Origin: Pseudomonas oryzihabitans
Lineage (GTDB): Bacteria > Pseudomonadota > Gammaproteobacteria > Pseudomonadales > Pseudomonadaceae
Reading direction: 5' to 3'
Assembly (NCBI RefSeq): GCF_007665395.1
Contig: NZ_VDND01000005.1
Location: 1-64,000, forward strand
Length of the DNA stretch: 64,000 nt
Numbering within the stretch: position 1 is the stretch's first letter; every line of letters begins with the position of its first letter. A model generated the notes under the pieces. It had not been told where the DNA came from. It saw only the letters and a program-made list of their open reading frames with translations, and searched no databases. Below, piece after piece: positions 7,486 to 15,767 of the stretch. Position numbers and translations under genes: made by a program.

Positions 7486-8949
7486 TCAGTAGCGGAAGGT
7501 GGTGGCGACCATCAGGAAGCTGGTGTCGTCGCCCTCGGCCTGGCGCACGGCGGCGCCAGCCTCGAAGTAGCTGTACTCCAGGTCCAGGGTCAGGTTGGCG
7601 GTGGGCATCCAGCGCAGGTTGTTGCGCCAGAGGGTACCGGTCTTGCGCGCCGAACTGGCGACGGTGCCCGGCACCGTGGTCATGCCCGGCAGGTAGACGC
7701 CGTCTTCGGTGCTCTGCCGCCAGACGCCGAACAGGCCGCTCTCCAGCTGCAGGGTCGGTCGCGGCGCCAGGGTCAGCAAGGGGCCGACCAGATAGAGGTT
7801 GGCCAGGGTGGTGAGGCCGGAGTCGCCATAGAAGCCGTTCTTCGGAAAGAGCGGGTCGAAGGTGCTGACGCGGTCGTCGCCCAGGCCGTGGTCACCGCTG
7901 GCCGCGTCCACCCGCAGCGCCAGCCGGGGTTTCCAGGCGCCAGCCAGGCGATAGCCGGTCTCGCTGCTCAGGCCCCAGGCGCGGATCTGCGCCCCGGCCA
8001 GATGTCCGCCCTGCCCGGCCAGGTCCCAGGTCCAGTCCCAGTTGCCGGCACTGCCGAACAGGCGAATGCCGGCGGTATAGCGCTGTTCGGCACCGGTCAG
8101 GCCGTCGAGGGTGCGCTGGTCGGTCTCCAGGCCGAAGCCGTAGACATCCAGCTTGAGCGGCCCGGCCAGCGGCAGGGTGCCATAGAGGCCATAGAACTTG
8201 ACCGCGTTGTTGGAGCCGTCGTCGAAGCTGTCCTCGCCGGTCACCACGGGTCTCAGGCCGAAGGCGTCCAGCCGGTAGCCGTCCGGACGGGTCCAGGCCA
8301 GGCGCACCCCGTCGAAGTTGAGGCGGATGTTGCGGGCGTCGCGGTAGGTGACGAAGGCCTGGTTGCCATAGCCCAGCTCCTGGCGCCCCACCCGGGTCAT
8401 CAGCTTGCCGCTGGCCAGCGGCGTGTTGAGGTCGATGAAGGCCTGGTGCAGCTCGGTGCGGCTCTGGTCGTAGGGGCCATAGAGCGCCTTGTTCCAGGCG
8501 CGGGTGTTCTCTACCTGGACTAAGGTACGCAGGGCATCGTCGAACAGGTGCAGGTCGGCGTGCAGCTGCAGGCGCTGCTGGATGTAGTGATCGGTATTCA
8601 CTCCGCGCCGGCCGAAGACCGGATTGCGGATGGTGTCGAAGCGATAGCGCGCCTCGCCGCCGGTCTGCAGCCAGGCCGATTCCCCCAGGCGCTGGTAGCG
8701 CAACTCATCGAAGGGATCGGTGCGCTTTTGCGGATCGTCGAGGAAGCGATAGTCCTCCGCCCAGCGCGGCGGCCCGGGCGGCAAGGGGCGGGCCGCCTCC
8801 AGGCTGTTGAGCGGCTTGGGCCGGGCGCTTTCCAGGGTGGTGGAAGGCGCGGCGAAGGCCCCCTGGCTGACCAGCAGGGAGGCGAGTGAAGCGAAGGCGA
8901 GGCACGAGCGAGCCCGTGCGCAGGCCTGGGGCGAGCGCGGAAGAGACAT
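7486..8949 (-). CDS. AlgE-like (alginate_exp family) outer-membrane beta-barrel protein
   Basis: 487 residues with an N-terminal signal peptide (hydrophobic SCLAFASLASLLVSQGAFA, cleavage after AFA). The mature part has alternating beta strands and ends in VATTFRY, with the C-terminal aromatic required for barrel insertion. WLQTGGEARYRFDTIRNP, YIQQRLQLHADLHLFD and VGRQELGYGNQAFVTYRDARN match the alginate-export/AlgE-like porin family, many members of which are substrate channels rather than alginate exporters. As the first gene of the porin-MFS-thiolase operon it would admit the same substrate into the periplasm. AGGA lies upstream of the ATG. Confidence 0.8.
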   Translation of the reverse strand: MSLPRSPQACARARSCLAFASLASLLVSQGAFAAPSTTLESARPKPLNSLEAARPLPPGPPRWAEDYRFLDDPQKRTDPFDELRYQRLGESAWLQTGGEARYRFDTIRNPVFGRRGVNTDHYIQQRLQLHADLHLFDDALRTLVQVENTRAWNKALYGPYDQSRTELHQAFIDLNTPLASGKLMTRVGRQELGYGNQAFVTYRDARNIRLNFDGVRLAWTRPDGYRLDAFGLRPVVTGEDSFDDGSNNAVKFYGLYGTLPLAGPLKLDVYGFGLETDQRTLDGLTGAEQRYTAGIRLFGSAGNWDWTWDLAGQGGHLAGAQIRAWGLSSETGYRLAGAWKPRLALRVDAASGDHGLGDDRVSTFDPLFPKNGFYGDSGLTTLANLYLVGPLLTLAPRPTLQLESGLFGVWRQSTEDGVYLPGMTTVPGTVASSARKTGTLWRNNLRWMPTANLTLDLEYSYFEAGAAVRQAEGDDTSFLMVATTFRY

Positions 8950-9343
8950 GGAGTGACCGTCCTGGCAAAGGGGAAAAAAGCGCCTCGGGGCGCGGGGATC
9001 AGTGCCGAATGGGCACGGATCGGACGGTCGGCGGGGAGGTAGGAGCGAGCGGATAGCGCAAGGAGCGAGACGTCATGACAGGTGTTCCTTTCTTGTTGTT
9101 GTCGTCACCGTAGGGGGCCATGCAGCCCTGGTCCGATGATGGTCCATGGCCAGAATGGATCAAGCCTCCCCACCCCGATTTGACCGATTACCGAACGTTA
9201 TATTTATTAACTTTATTGGTGGAAGCTGACCGGCCGCCAAGGTCGGCTGGCTCGCGATTTGTAACAATGCCCGCCCTTGAGGGGTCCATGCAGAGGCCCG
9301 TACGGGTTAAGGTTCCTTCTCTCACGATCGATAAGGCGAACTC
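8950..9343. other. Divergent intergenic region, channel operon / I78 lipoprotein
   Basis: 394 bases separate two divergent genes and should hold both promoters. The segment at about 9185-9225 is markedly AT-rich (TTATATTTATTAACTTTATT), unlike its surroundings, and is the best candidate for a promoter of the rightward lipoprotein gene. An open frame at 9120-9347 lacks a ribosome-binding site and any family resemblance and is not called. No regulator gene adjoins. Confidence 0.5.
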
Positions 9344-9679
9344 ATGAGCTTCAAGACCCCTCTCCTGCTGGCCGGTGCCGCCCTCTTCACCCTGCTGGCC
9401 GGCTGCGGCTCGCACGAAACCCAGGACAGTCCGGCAGCGGCCCCCTCGACCCCGAGTGGCGCCGTCAGCAGCAGCGGCCGTTGCAACTCCGATGCGGTCC
9501 AGGATCTGGTCGGCAAGGCGCTCTCCCCGGCGCTGGCCGAGGAAGGCCGGCAGCGCGCCGGCGCCCAGGTGGTCCGCGTGGTGCGCCCGCAGGACCCCAT
9601 GACCATGGACTTCAACTCCCAGCGCCTGACCATTACCACCAGCGCCAGCCTGGTGGTGCAGACCGCTACCTGCGGCTGA
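9344..9679 (+). CDS. I78-family peptidase-inhibitor-like lipoprotein
   Basis: 111 residues. The N-terminus is a lipoprotein signal with lipobox LLAGC (lipidated Cys about residue 22), then a Ser/Pro/Ala linker. The C-terminal 65 residues (CNSDAVQDLVGKALSPAL, AGAQVVRVVRPQDPMTMDF, NSQRLTI) resemble inhibitor family I78, small inhibitors of serine peptidases. The two cysteines (RCNSD and TATCG) could form a disulphide. It is probably periplasmic and membrane anchored. A Leu or Ile replaces the Asn often seen in the RLN reactive motif, so inhibitory activity is uncertain. It appears to be transcribed alone. Confidence 0.7.
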   Translation: MSFKTPLLLAGAALFTLLAGCGSHETQDSPAAAPSTPSGAVSSSGRCNSDAVQDLVGKALSPALAEEGRQRAGAQVVRVVRPQDPMTMDFNSQRLTITTSASLVVQTATCG

Positions 9680-9830
9680 TCCAGTCCATGCCCGGCGCCG
9701 CGACGAGCTGATGGCCTGCACGTATCGCTCGTCGCGTCCCTAGACCTACCCGGTTACCGAGCCAGTCGCACCGCCCTAGCAGGTGATCGAAACGCGGGCG
9801 CCGCGCTGGTCTCTCCTTTCCAGCTAGCAA

Positions 9831-9859
9831 TTGAAACGCTTAACGTTACTCGTTAAGAT
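9831..9859 (+). promoter_or_regulatory. higBA promoter with overlapping palindromic operator
   Basis: TTGAAA (9831-9836) and TAAGAT (9854-9859) are separated by 17 bases, a good sigma-70 promoter. The perfect inverted repeat CTTAACG-N5-CGTTAAG (9839-9857) fills the spacer and reaches into the -10, 33 bases before the higB start. This is the usual site for autorepression by a HigA-type antitoxin, alone or with the toxin. Confidence 0.7.
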
Positions 9860-9889
9860 ACTTTTCGATGAGTCGCGCAAGGAGGCGAG

Positions 9890-10168
9890 ATGATTCGAAG
9901 CTTTCGCTGCGGCGATACCGAAGAGCTATTTACGACAGGGCAAAATCGGAAGTGGAGCCAGATAGCCAAGGTGGCGACGCGCAAGCTGGCGATGCTGAAT
10001 GAGGCGTTAGCGCTGCAAGACCTCAGGTCACCGCCTGGCAACCGCTTGGAGCAGTTGGATGGCAACCGCAAGGGCCAGTACAGCATCCGTATCAACGACC
10101 GGTGGCGCCTCTGTTTCGAATGGACTGCGCAGGGGCCGATCAATGTGGAAATAGTCGACTACCACTAG
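9890..10168 (+). CDS. higB: HigB-type toxin (RelE superfamily mRNA interferase)
   Basis: 92 residues reading MIRSFRCGDTEELFTTGQNRKW, then LRSPPGNRLEQLDGNRKGQYSI and INDRWRLCFEW. This is the HigB/PF05015 pattern: conserved GNRLE-L-G-R-GQYSIRIN and R-CF-W, with the basic catalytic residues of ribosome-dependent mRNA interferases. GGAGG stands five bases before the ATG. The antitoxin gene follows 85 bases later, the toxin-first order typical of higBA. The gene is visibly less GC-rich than its neighbours, which fits acquisition as an accessory module. Confidence 0.88.
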   Translation: MIRSFRCGDTEELFTTGQNRKWSQIAKVATRKLAMLNEALALQDLRSPPGNRLEQLDGNRKGQYSIRINDRWRLCFEWTAQGPINVEIVDYH

Positions 10169-10253
10169 GAGCATCGGCCACGTGCCGGCTCCGGGGGCAG
10201 GCAGATGCAAACGTCACATCCTACGCTCGCTCACAATGAATGGAGGTAACGCC

Positions 10254-10556
10254 ATGCTGACCAACGGAATGCGCCCGGTTCATCCCGGCGAGATCCTGCG
10301 GGAAGAGTATTTGGCTCCCATGGGTATCAGCGCCTCCGCCCTGGCTCGAGCCCTCGGCGTCTCGGCTCCTACGGTGAATGACGTCGTGCTTGAACGGCGC
10401 GGGGTGACTGCCGATATGGCCCTACGGCTCGCCGCAGCCTTCGAGACTACCCCTGGTTTCTGGGTAAACCTGCAGGCTACCTATGAACTGCGCGTGGCGG
10501 AGATCGCGAAGGGTGAACAGATTCGTGCGCAGGTAAAACCCCTGAAGGTCGCCTGA
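10254..10556 (+). CDS. higA: HigA-type antitoxin, XRE-family DNA-binding protein
   Basis: 100 residues starting MLTNGMRPVHPGEILREEYLAPMGIS, the signature opening of HigA antitoxins. A helix-turn-helix follows (SALARALGVSAPTVNDVVLERRGVTADMALRL in sequence) and then AFETTPGFWVNLQATYEL. It neutralises HigB and represses the operon. The ATG at 10254 is preceded by GGAGG (10242-10246); an in-frame extension to 10182 is not HigA-like. The predicted target is the palindrome at 9839-9857. Confidence 0.88.
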   Translation: MLTNGMRPVHPGEILREEYLAPMGISASALARALGVSAPTVNDVVLERRGVTADMALRLAAAFETTPGFWVNLQATYELRVAEIAKGEQIRAQVKPLKVA

Positions 10557-10661
10557 CCTAGGGCCGGTTGATCTTGCCGCGAAGACACCTCGCCAGTATG
10601 GCGACCGCGCACGGAGCCCGGTAGGCTGCTTGGCTCACACCGAAATGAGTCTTGTTCGCCG

Positions 10662-11570
10662 ATGTCCTTGTTGCCGTTCTCGCTCTGCCCTGTGTCCCTG
10701 AGCACCTGGCTGGCCTTGCCGCTGCTGCTGGCCCTGGCCACCTCCGGCCAGGCCCGCCCCATCGACCAGCCGATGGATACCCACGTCCTCGAACAGCCCG
10801 GCCACAGCTATGCCTTCAGCGACGTGCAGCTGGATTCCGCCGATGGCGCCCGCCACTACCAGGTATGGATCGCCCGGCCCGCTACCCCGGCGCCGACGGC
10901 GGGCTATCCGGTACTCTACCTGCTCGATGGCAACGCGGCCCTGGGCGGCCTGGACGCCGAGTTGCTCGACGAACTGGCCCGCCGTCCGCACCCTCCGGTG
11001 CTGGTCGCGGTGGGCTATGCCGGCGGCAAGCGCATCGACGGTCCGGGCCGCGCCTATGACTACACCCCCTCCGCGCCCACCAGCGAACGCTTTCGCGACA
11101 TGCGCACCGGCGGTGCCGACGTCTTCCTCGCCTGGCTACTCGACCGCCTGGAGCCGACGGTAGCGCGTCAGGTACCCCTCGACCGCCGCCAGCGTGCGCT
11201 CTGGGGTCACTCCCTGGGCGGCCTGTTCGTCCTCCACGCCCTGCTCACCCGCCCCGACGCCTTTGCCCAGGGCTACGCCGTGAGCCCCTCGCTGTGGTGG
11301 AGCCCTACCGTGCTGCCGCAGGACGATGAATCACTCCGGCAGCGCTTCAAGACTCACCCGGCCCGCCTGCTCCTGCTGCAAGGCAGCGCCGAGCGCGACC
11401 TGCCCGCCCACTTCCAGAGCGAAGTCTCCGCCGACGCCACCCAGCGCCTGGCCGAGCGCCTCGGCCGCATCCCGGGCCTCGCGCTCCGCTACGAAACGCT
11501 TGCCGGCCTCGGCCATGGCCCAATGCTGCCGGCCTCGCTGCGCTGGGTGGTGGAGCACGGGACCTTCTGA
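10662..11570 (+). CDS. Secreted alpha/beta-hydrolase, IroE/BesA-like esterase
   Basis: 302 residues with a signal peptide (WLALPLLLALATSGQARP). The hydrolase core shows the nucleophile elbow WGHSLGGLFVLHALL, an upstream YPVLYLLDGNAALGG strand-loop, and a C-terminal catalytic His in LAGLGHGPMLPAS. This arrangement matches the esterase D/IroE family, whose members trim ferric siderophores in the periplasm or hydrolyse other esters. No siderophore gene or obvious Fur box adjoins, so the substrate is unknown. The start at 10662 has only a weak ribosome-binding site. Confidence 0.75.
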   Translation: MSLLPFSLCPVSLSTWLALPLLLALATSGQARPIDQPMDTHVLEQPGHSYAFSDVQLDSADGARHYQVWIARPATPAPTAGYPVLYLLDGNAALGGLDAELLDELARRPHPPVLVAVGYAGGKRIDGPGRAYDYTPSAPTSERFRDMRTGGADVFLAWLLDRLEPTVARQVPLDRRQRALWGHSLGGLFVLHALLTRPDAFAQGYAVSPSLWWSPTVLPQDDESLRQRFKTHPARLLLLQGSAERDLPAHFQSEVSADATQRLAERLGRIPGLALRYETLAGLGHGPMLPASLRWVVEHGTF

Positions 11571-11678
11571 GGTCCGCTTATCCCAGCATTACGCATCTTT
11601 ATCCAGCGCCGCGGCAAAGCTTGGCAGTATCCCTGAACAGGGGCGCCACTTCCGGCACCCTCCTTCAGGAGCAGCACC

Positions 11679-12680
11679 ATGCCGCAACGCCGGACCCGGG
11701 CGCGCCTCAGCTGGCTCGCCATCGCCCTCTCCACCACCCTGGGTCTGCTCGACCTGCAGAGCGCCTCCGCCGCCCGCGCCCTGCGCCTGGCCCACGCCTC
11801 CAGCAGCGACAGCCTGATCAACCAGGCGGTGCAGCGCTTCGCCGAAGAGCTCAAGACCGAGTCCAAGAGCGAGCTGACCGTCAAGGTCTTCCCCGATGGC
11901 CAGCTCGGTGACGAAGGCCCCATCGCCGAGGGTGTCGGCAACGGCTCCATCGACATCGGCCTGGGCGGCGCGGTGGACGCCATCGATCCGCGCCTCAACG
12001 TGGTCTCCCTGCCCTTCCTGTTCCGCGACGCGGCCAACGTCCACGCCTTCCTCGATGGTCCCCAGGGCAAGGCCCTGCTGGACCTCGGCCAGGACCACGG
12101 CTACGTGCTGCTGGGCGCCCTGGATTCGGGCTTCCGCCAGTTCGCCAACAGCAAGCATCCCATCGTCGCCCCGGCCGACCTCGCCGGCCTGAAGATCCGC
12201 ACGCCGCCGAATCCGGTGATCCTCGCCACCCTCAAGCAACTCGGCGCCCTGGCCCAGTCGATCCCCTTCGGCGAGGTCTACAGCGCCCTGCAGTCCGGCG
12301 TGGTGGATGGCGTCGAGCCGGAAATGCGCGACTTCTACGACCAGAAGTGGTTCGAGGTGGCCAAGTACCTGTCGCTGTCCAACTACATCTGGTCGGCCAA
12401 CTACTGGTTCATGAACAAGGACACCTACGACGGCCTGAGCGAGCCCCAGCGCGCGGCGCTGCGCAAGGCGGCGCAGGACACCGTGACCTGGTATCGCGGC
12501 CAGCTGGACGCCACCTACGCCAAGGTCCTCGCCGAACTCAAGGCCAAGGGCGTGCAGGTCAACAGCGTCGACGGCGCGCCCTTCCAGGCCCTGGTCGATC
12601 CGGTCTACACCCGCTTCGCCGGTGAATGGGGCCAGGCCTTCGTCGACCAGACCCGCAGCGCCGCGCGCGAGGCCCGCTGA
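11679..12680 (+). CDS. dctP: TRAP transporter substrate-binding protein DctP
   Basis: 333 residues with a signal peptide (cleavage near QSASA-AR). The mature protein opens LRLAHASSSDSLINQAVQRFAEEL and contains the conserved binding arginine region LAGLKIRTPPNPV, FGEVYSALQSGVVDGVEPE and YWFMNKDTYDGL, all typical of DctP-type periplasmic receptors. It captures a carboxylate-like ligand for the DctQM membrane proteins encoded next. AGGAG precedes the ATG and the gap to dctQ is 3 bases. The ligand cannot be read from sequence; the following aminotransferase gene makes an amino or keto acid plausible. Confidence 0.88.
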   Translation: MPQRRTRARLSWLAIALSTTLGLLDLQSASAARALRLAHASSSDSLINQAVQRFAEELKTESKSELTVKVFPDGQLGDEGPIAEGVGNGSIDIGLGGAVDAIDPRLNVVSLPFLFRDAANVHAFLDGPQGKALLDLGQDHGYVLLGALDSGFRQFANSKHPIVAPADLAGLKIRTPPNPVILATLKQLGALAQSIPFGEVYSALQSGVVDGVEPEMRDFYDQKWFEVAKYLSLSNYIWSANYWFMNKDTYDGLSEPQRAALRKAAQDTVTWYRGQLDATYAKVLAELKAKGVQVNSVDGAPFQALVDPVYTRFAGEWGQAFVDQTRSAAREAR

Positions 12681-12683
12681 GTC

Positions 12684-13178
12684 ATGAGCGATCCGACCCA
12701 CGTCCCGCACCGTCCCTCGCGGCCCGAGCGCCTGTTGCAGGCCGTGGGCGTCCTCTTGTTCCTCGCCACCTTCGGCGCCATCACCGGCGGGGTGGTGGCG
12801 CGCTACTTCCATTTACCCGGCTTCGAGTGGTCGTTCGAGATCGCCGCCCTGAGCTTCGTCTGGGTCACCTTCATCGGCTGCGTACTGGCCGAGCTGCGTG
12901 GCGAGAACGTGCGCTTCGTCGGCGTCCTGCTGCTCCTGCCGCCGGCCGGTCAGCGCGCCCTGCAGGTGTTCGGTTGCCTGGTGCTGCTGGGCGTCAGCCT
13001 CTGGCTGCTGACCAGCGGCTGGGCAGTGATGGAGCGCTCCGGGCGGGTACCGACCCCGGTGCTGCGCTGGCCCTCCGGCCTGATGACCCTGGCGCTGGTC
13101 AGCGCGGCCGCCATGCTCACCGTCATCGCCCTGCTGCGGCTGTGGCGCCTCTGTGTCCGTCGGGAGCCCCAGGCATGA
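12684..13178 (+). CDS. dctQ: TRAP transporter small permease DctQ
   Basis: 164 residues with four predicted membrane helices (around GVLLFLATFGAITGGVVAR, IAALSFVWVTFIGCVLAEL, LQVFGCLVLLGVSLWLL and LALVSAAAMLTVIALLRLW). This is the DctQ topology; the conserved FSFE/FEWSFEIA-type start of helix 2 and the ELRGENVR loop are present. It pairs with DctM in the inner membrane. It follows dctP by 3 bases and overlaps dctM by 4 (ATGA). Confidence 0.85.
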   Translation: MSDPTHVPHRPSRPERLLQAVGVLLFLATFGAITGGVVARYFHLPGFEWSFEIAALSFVWVTFIGCVLAELRGENVRFVGVLLLLPPAGQRALQVFGCLVLLGVSLWLLTSGWAVMERSGRVPTPVLRWPSGLMTLALVSAAAMLTVIALLRLWRLCVRREPQA

Positions 13179-14461
13179 CCGTCCTCGCGCTGTTCCTCGC
13201 CTTCATCGTGCTGCTGCTGGCCGGCATCCCCATCGTCTGGGCCATGGCCGGCGCCAGCATCGTCGCCCTGCTGGTGGGCGACCTGAGCATGCCGCTGGCC
13301 TGGCTCGCCCAGCAGACCATCCGCGGCGCCGATTCCGCCACCCTGAGCTCCATTCCGCTGTTCCTGCTGGCCGGCGAGCTGATGAACCGCGGCGGCTTGA
13401 CCCGGCGCATCATGCGCATCGCCGAACACTTCCTCGGCCGCTTCCGCGGCGGCCTGGGCCTGGTCAACGTGGCCACCGCCTTCGTCTACGGCGGCCTGAC
13501 CGGCTCCGCCACCGCCGACACCGGCGCGGTGGCCAAGGTGATGATCCCGGCCATGGAAGAACGCGGCTATCCGCGCGCCTTCGCCGCCGCGGTCACCGCC
13601 GCTTCCGGCACCCTGGGCATCATCGTGCCGCCCAGCGTCATCCTCATCCTCTATGGCGTGCTGACCAACACCTCCATCGGCGGACTATTCGTCGCCGGCC
13701 TCATCCCCGGCGTGCTGCTGGCGCTGACCTTCATGGTCACCGCCTATGTGGTCGGGGTGCGCGAGAACTTCCCCAAGGTCGACGAGCGCCTGCCACTGCG
13801 CGAGCTGCTGCGCGACCTCGGCTACGCCCTGCCGGCGCTGCTGATGCCGGTGCTGGTGCTTGGCGCCATCGTCAGCGGCTTCGCCACCGCCACCGAGGCC
13901 GCCGCCGTCTCGGTGCTCTACGCCCTGGCCGCCGGCGCCCTGGTCTATCGCGAACTGCGCTGGCGCGACCTGTTGCCGGCGATCCACGAAGCCGTGGTCA
14001 CCACCGGCTCGGTGATGATCATCATGGCGGTGGCCATGCCCTTCGGCTGGATCCTCACGGTGGAGCAGGTCCCCCATACCGTGGCCGGCTGGATCGTCGA
14101 TCTGCATACCGGTCCGCTGCTGACCATGCTGATGATCGTGCTAGCGCTCAAGGTGGTGGGCTTCTGGCTCGACCTCGGCCCGGCCATGATCATCCTCGCG
14201 CCCATCCTAGTGCCCATCGCCAAGGCCGCCGGCTTCGAGCCCTACCAGATCGGCCTGATCTTCACCGTGACCCTCGGCTGGGGCCTGTTCACCCCACCTA
14301 TAGGCACCAACATCTTCGTGGTCTGCAACGTCGCCCGGCTGTCCATCGGCGAGGTCTCCTGGCGCCTGGTGCCCTTCTGGATCGCCACCGCCGTGGCCGT
14401 CGCCCTGCTCGTGCTCTTCCCTTCCCTGAGCGGCTGGTTACCCCGCCTGCTCGGTTACTGA
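13175..14461 (+). CDS. dctM: TRAP transporter large permease DctM
   Basis: 428 residues, about 12 helices. DctM features seen are LLAGIPIVWAMAGAS, SIPLFLLAGELMNRGGLTRR, the gate-region GGLTGSATADTGAVAKVMIP, ASGTLGIIVPPSVILILYG and GLFTPPIGTNIFVV. It carries out Na+-coupled uptake with DctQ and the DctP receptor. The ATG at 13175 overlaps the dctQ stop. Longer open frames starting upstream only read through dctQ in another frame. Confidence 0.9.
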   Translation: MTVLALFLAFIVLLLAGIPIVWAMAGASIVALLVGDLSMPLAWLAQQTIRGADSATLSSIPLFLLAGELMNRGGLTRRIMRIAEHFLGRFRGGLGLVNVATAFVYGGLTGSATADTGAVAKVMIPAMEERGYPRAFAAAVTAASGTLGIIVPPSVILILYGVLTNTSIGGLFVAGLIPGVLLALTFMVTAYVVGVRENFPKVDERLPLRELLRDLGYALPALLMPVLVLGAIVSGFATATEAAAVSVLYALAAGALVYRELRWRDLLPAIHEAVVTTGSVMIIMAVAMPFGWILTVEQVPHTVAGWIVDLHTGPLLTMLMIVLALKVVGFWLDLGPAMIILAPILVPIAKAAGFEPYQIGLIFTVTLGWGLFTPPIGTNIFVVCNVARLSIGEVSWRLVPFWIATAVAVALLVLFPSLSGWLPRLLGY

Positions 14462-14488
14462 TCAACCCGCAATCCGAGTACCTCCGTC

Positions 14489-15715
14489 ATGACCTTTCTC
14501 GTGGGTGGCATCTCCAGCGCAGGACGCGCCCTGCCCGATCTCCAGGGCCACGCCTTCCGGGTCACCCGCTCCGCGGGTGCCTACCTCTGGGACGACCGCG
14601 GCCAACGCTATCTCGACACCGCCATGGGCTTTGGCGCCACCCTGCTCGGCCATGCCCCGCCCCCGGTGCTGGAGGCGGTCGCCCAGGCCCAGGCCGAAGG
14701 CCCCATGCCCTCCTTCGCCCACGCTCGCGAGGAAGCCGCCGCCGCCGCCCTGGCCGCCCGTTGCGGTGACCTGTCGCAGGTGATCTTCCTCAACACCGGC
14801 AGCGAGGCCGTGCACCTGGCCTGCCGCACCGCACGCATCGCCACCGGTCGCGGTCGCATCGTCAAATTCGCCGCCGCCTACGACGGCTGGTACGACCCGG
14901 TGGCCTTCGGCAACGCCCAGTCACCGGCCGCGCGCATGACCGGCGCCCGTCCGGAGCGCGATGGCATGCTGCTGCTGCGCTACAACGACTTCGCCGACGT
15001 GGAGCGACTGTTCGCCGAATACGACGACATCGCCGCCATCCTCATGGAACCGGTGCTGGCCAATGCCGGCTGCCTGGAACCAGCCCCCGGCTATCTGCAG
15101 TACGTCACCGACCGCGCTCATCGTAATGGCGCCCTGGTGATCCTCGACGAGGTGCTGATGGGCTTTCGCCTGCACGCCGGCCTTACCGGCCACTATCTAG
15201 GCGTGGACGCCGACCTGGCGGCTGTGGGCAAGGCCATCGGTAGCGGCATTCCGGTCGCCGCCCTGCTCGGCAAACCGCCCATCATGGAGCTGTTCGAGCG
15301 CGGCCAGGTGGTGCGCGCCGGCACCTACAGCGGCAATCCGCCAGCCTGCGCCGCAGTGCTCGCCACCCTCGAGCTGCTGGTCCAGCAGGACTACTTCGCC
15401 CTGCTGGCCCGCGGCAACACCCTGCGCGCCCGGCTGGCCAGCACCTTCGCCGCCAAGGGCCTGACCTTTTCCAGCAGCGGCTACGGCAGCGTCTTCACCC
15501 CCTGGAACCGCGACCAGGCGCCCGCCGACTATGCCCAGGCCGAAACCAGCGTCGATGCCGAATGGACCCGCGCCCTGCACTTCGCCCTGCGTGCCCGCGG
15601 CGTACTCATGATGCCGGTCGCCTATGGCCGCCTGTACCTGACCTTCGCCCACGACGACGCTGTCCTGGCGGAACTGGAAGCGGCCTTTACGGAGGTGGCC
15701 CAGACCTGGGCATAG
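14489..15715 (+). CDS. Class-III aminotransferase (glutamate-1-semialdehyde aminomutase-like)
   Basis: 408 residues with the fold-type I, class-III pattern: YLWDDRGQRYLDTAMGFGATLLGH, NTGSEAVHLACRTARIATGR, ILMEPVLANAGCLEPAPGYL, the Asp motif VILDEVLMGFR, and the PLP lysine in LAAVGKAIGSGIPVAA. The nearest well-known relatives are HemL-type aminomutases and omega-amino-acid transaminases. Because it starts 27 bases after dctM, it probably acts on the TRAP substrate rather than in tetrapyrrole synthesis. A 10-bp inverted repeat follows the gene (15725-15764). Confidence 0.82.
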   Translation: MTFLVGGISSAGRALPDLQGHAFRVTRSAGAYLWDDRGQRYLDTAMGFGATLLGHAPPPVLEAVAQAQAEGPMPSFAHAREEAAAAALAARCGDLSQVIFLNTGSEAVHLACRTARIATGRGRIVKFAAAYDGWYDPVAFGNAQSPAARMTGARPERDGMLLLRYNDFADVERLFAEYDDIAAILMEPVLANAGCLEPAPGYLQYVTDRAHRNGALVILDEVLMGFRLHAGLTGHYLGVDADLAAVGKAIGSGIPVAALLGKPPIMELFERGQVVRAGTYSGNPPACAAVLATLELLVQQDYFALLARGNTLRARLASTFAAKGLTFSSSGYGSVFTPWNRDQAPADYAQAETSVDAEWTRALHFALRARGVLMMPVAYGRLYLTFAHDDAVLAELEAAFTEVAQTWA

Positions 15716-15724
15716 GGATGGGAC

Positions 15725-15764
15725 TTGTCCGAACGATGCCTGCGCCCGGCGACTGTTCGGACAA
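15725..15764. terminator. Inverted repeat between convergent aminotransferase and lysR genes
   Basis: TTGTCCGAAC (15725-15734) pairs perfectly with GTTCGGACAA (15755-15764) across a 20-base loop. It lies between the two convergent stop codons and is the only candidate terminator for either gene. There is no clear T-tract, so termination is inferred from position. Confidence 0.45.
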
Positions 15765-15767
15765 CGC

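Noticed and set aside
9120..9347. 75-codon open frame before the I78 lipoprotein gene
   Set aside because: No ribosome-binding site, no family resemblance, crosses the AT-rich promoter-like patch and overlaps the lipoprotein start.
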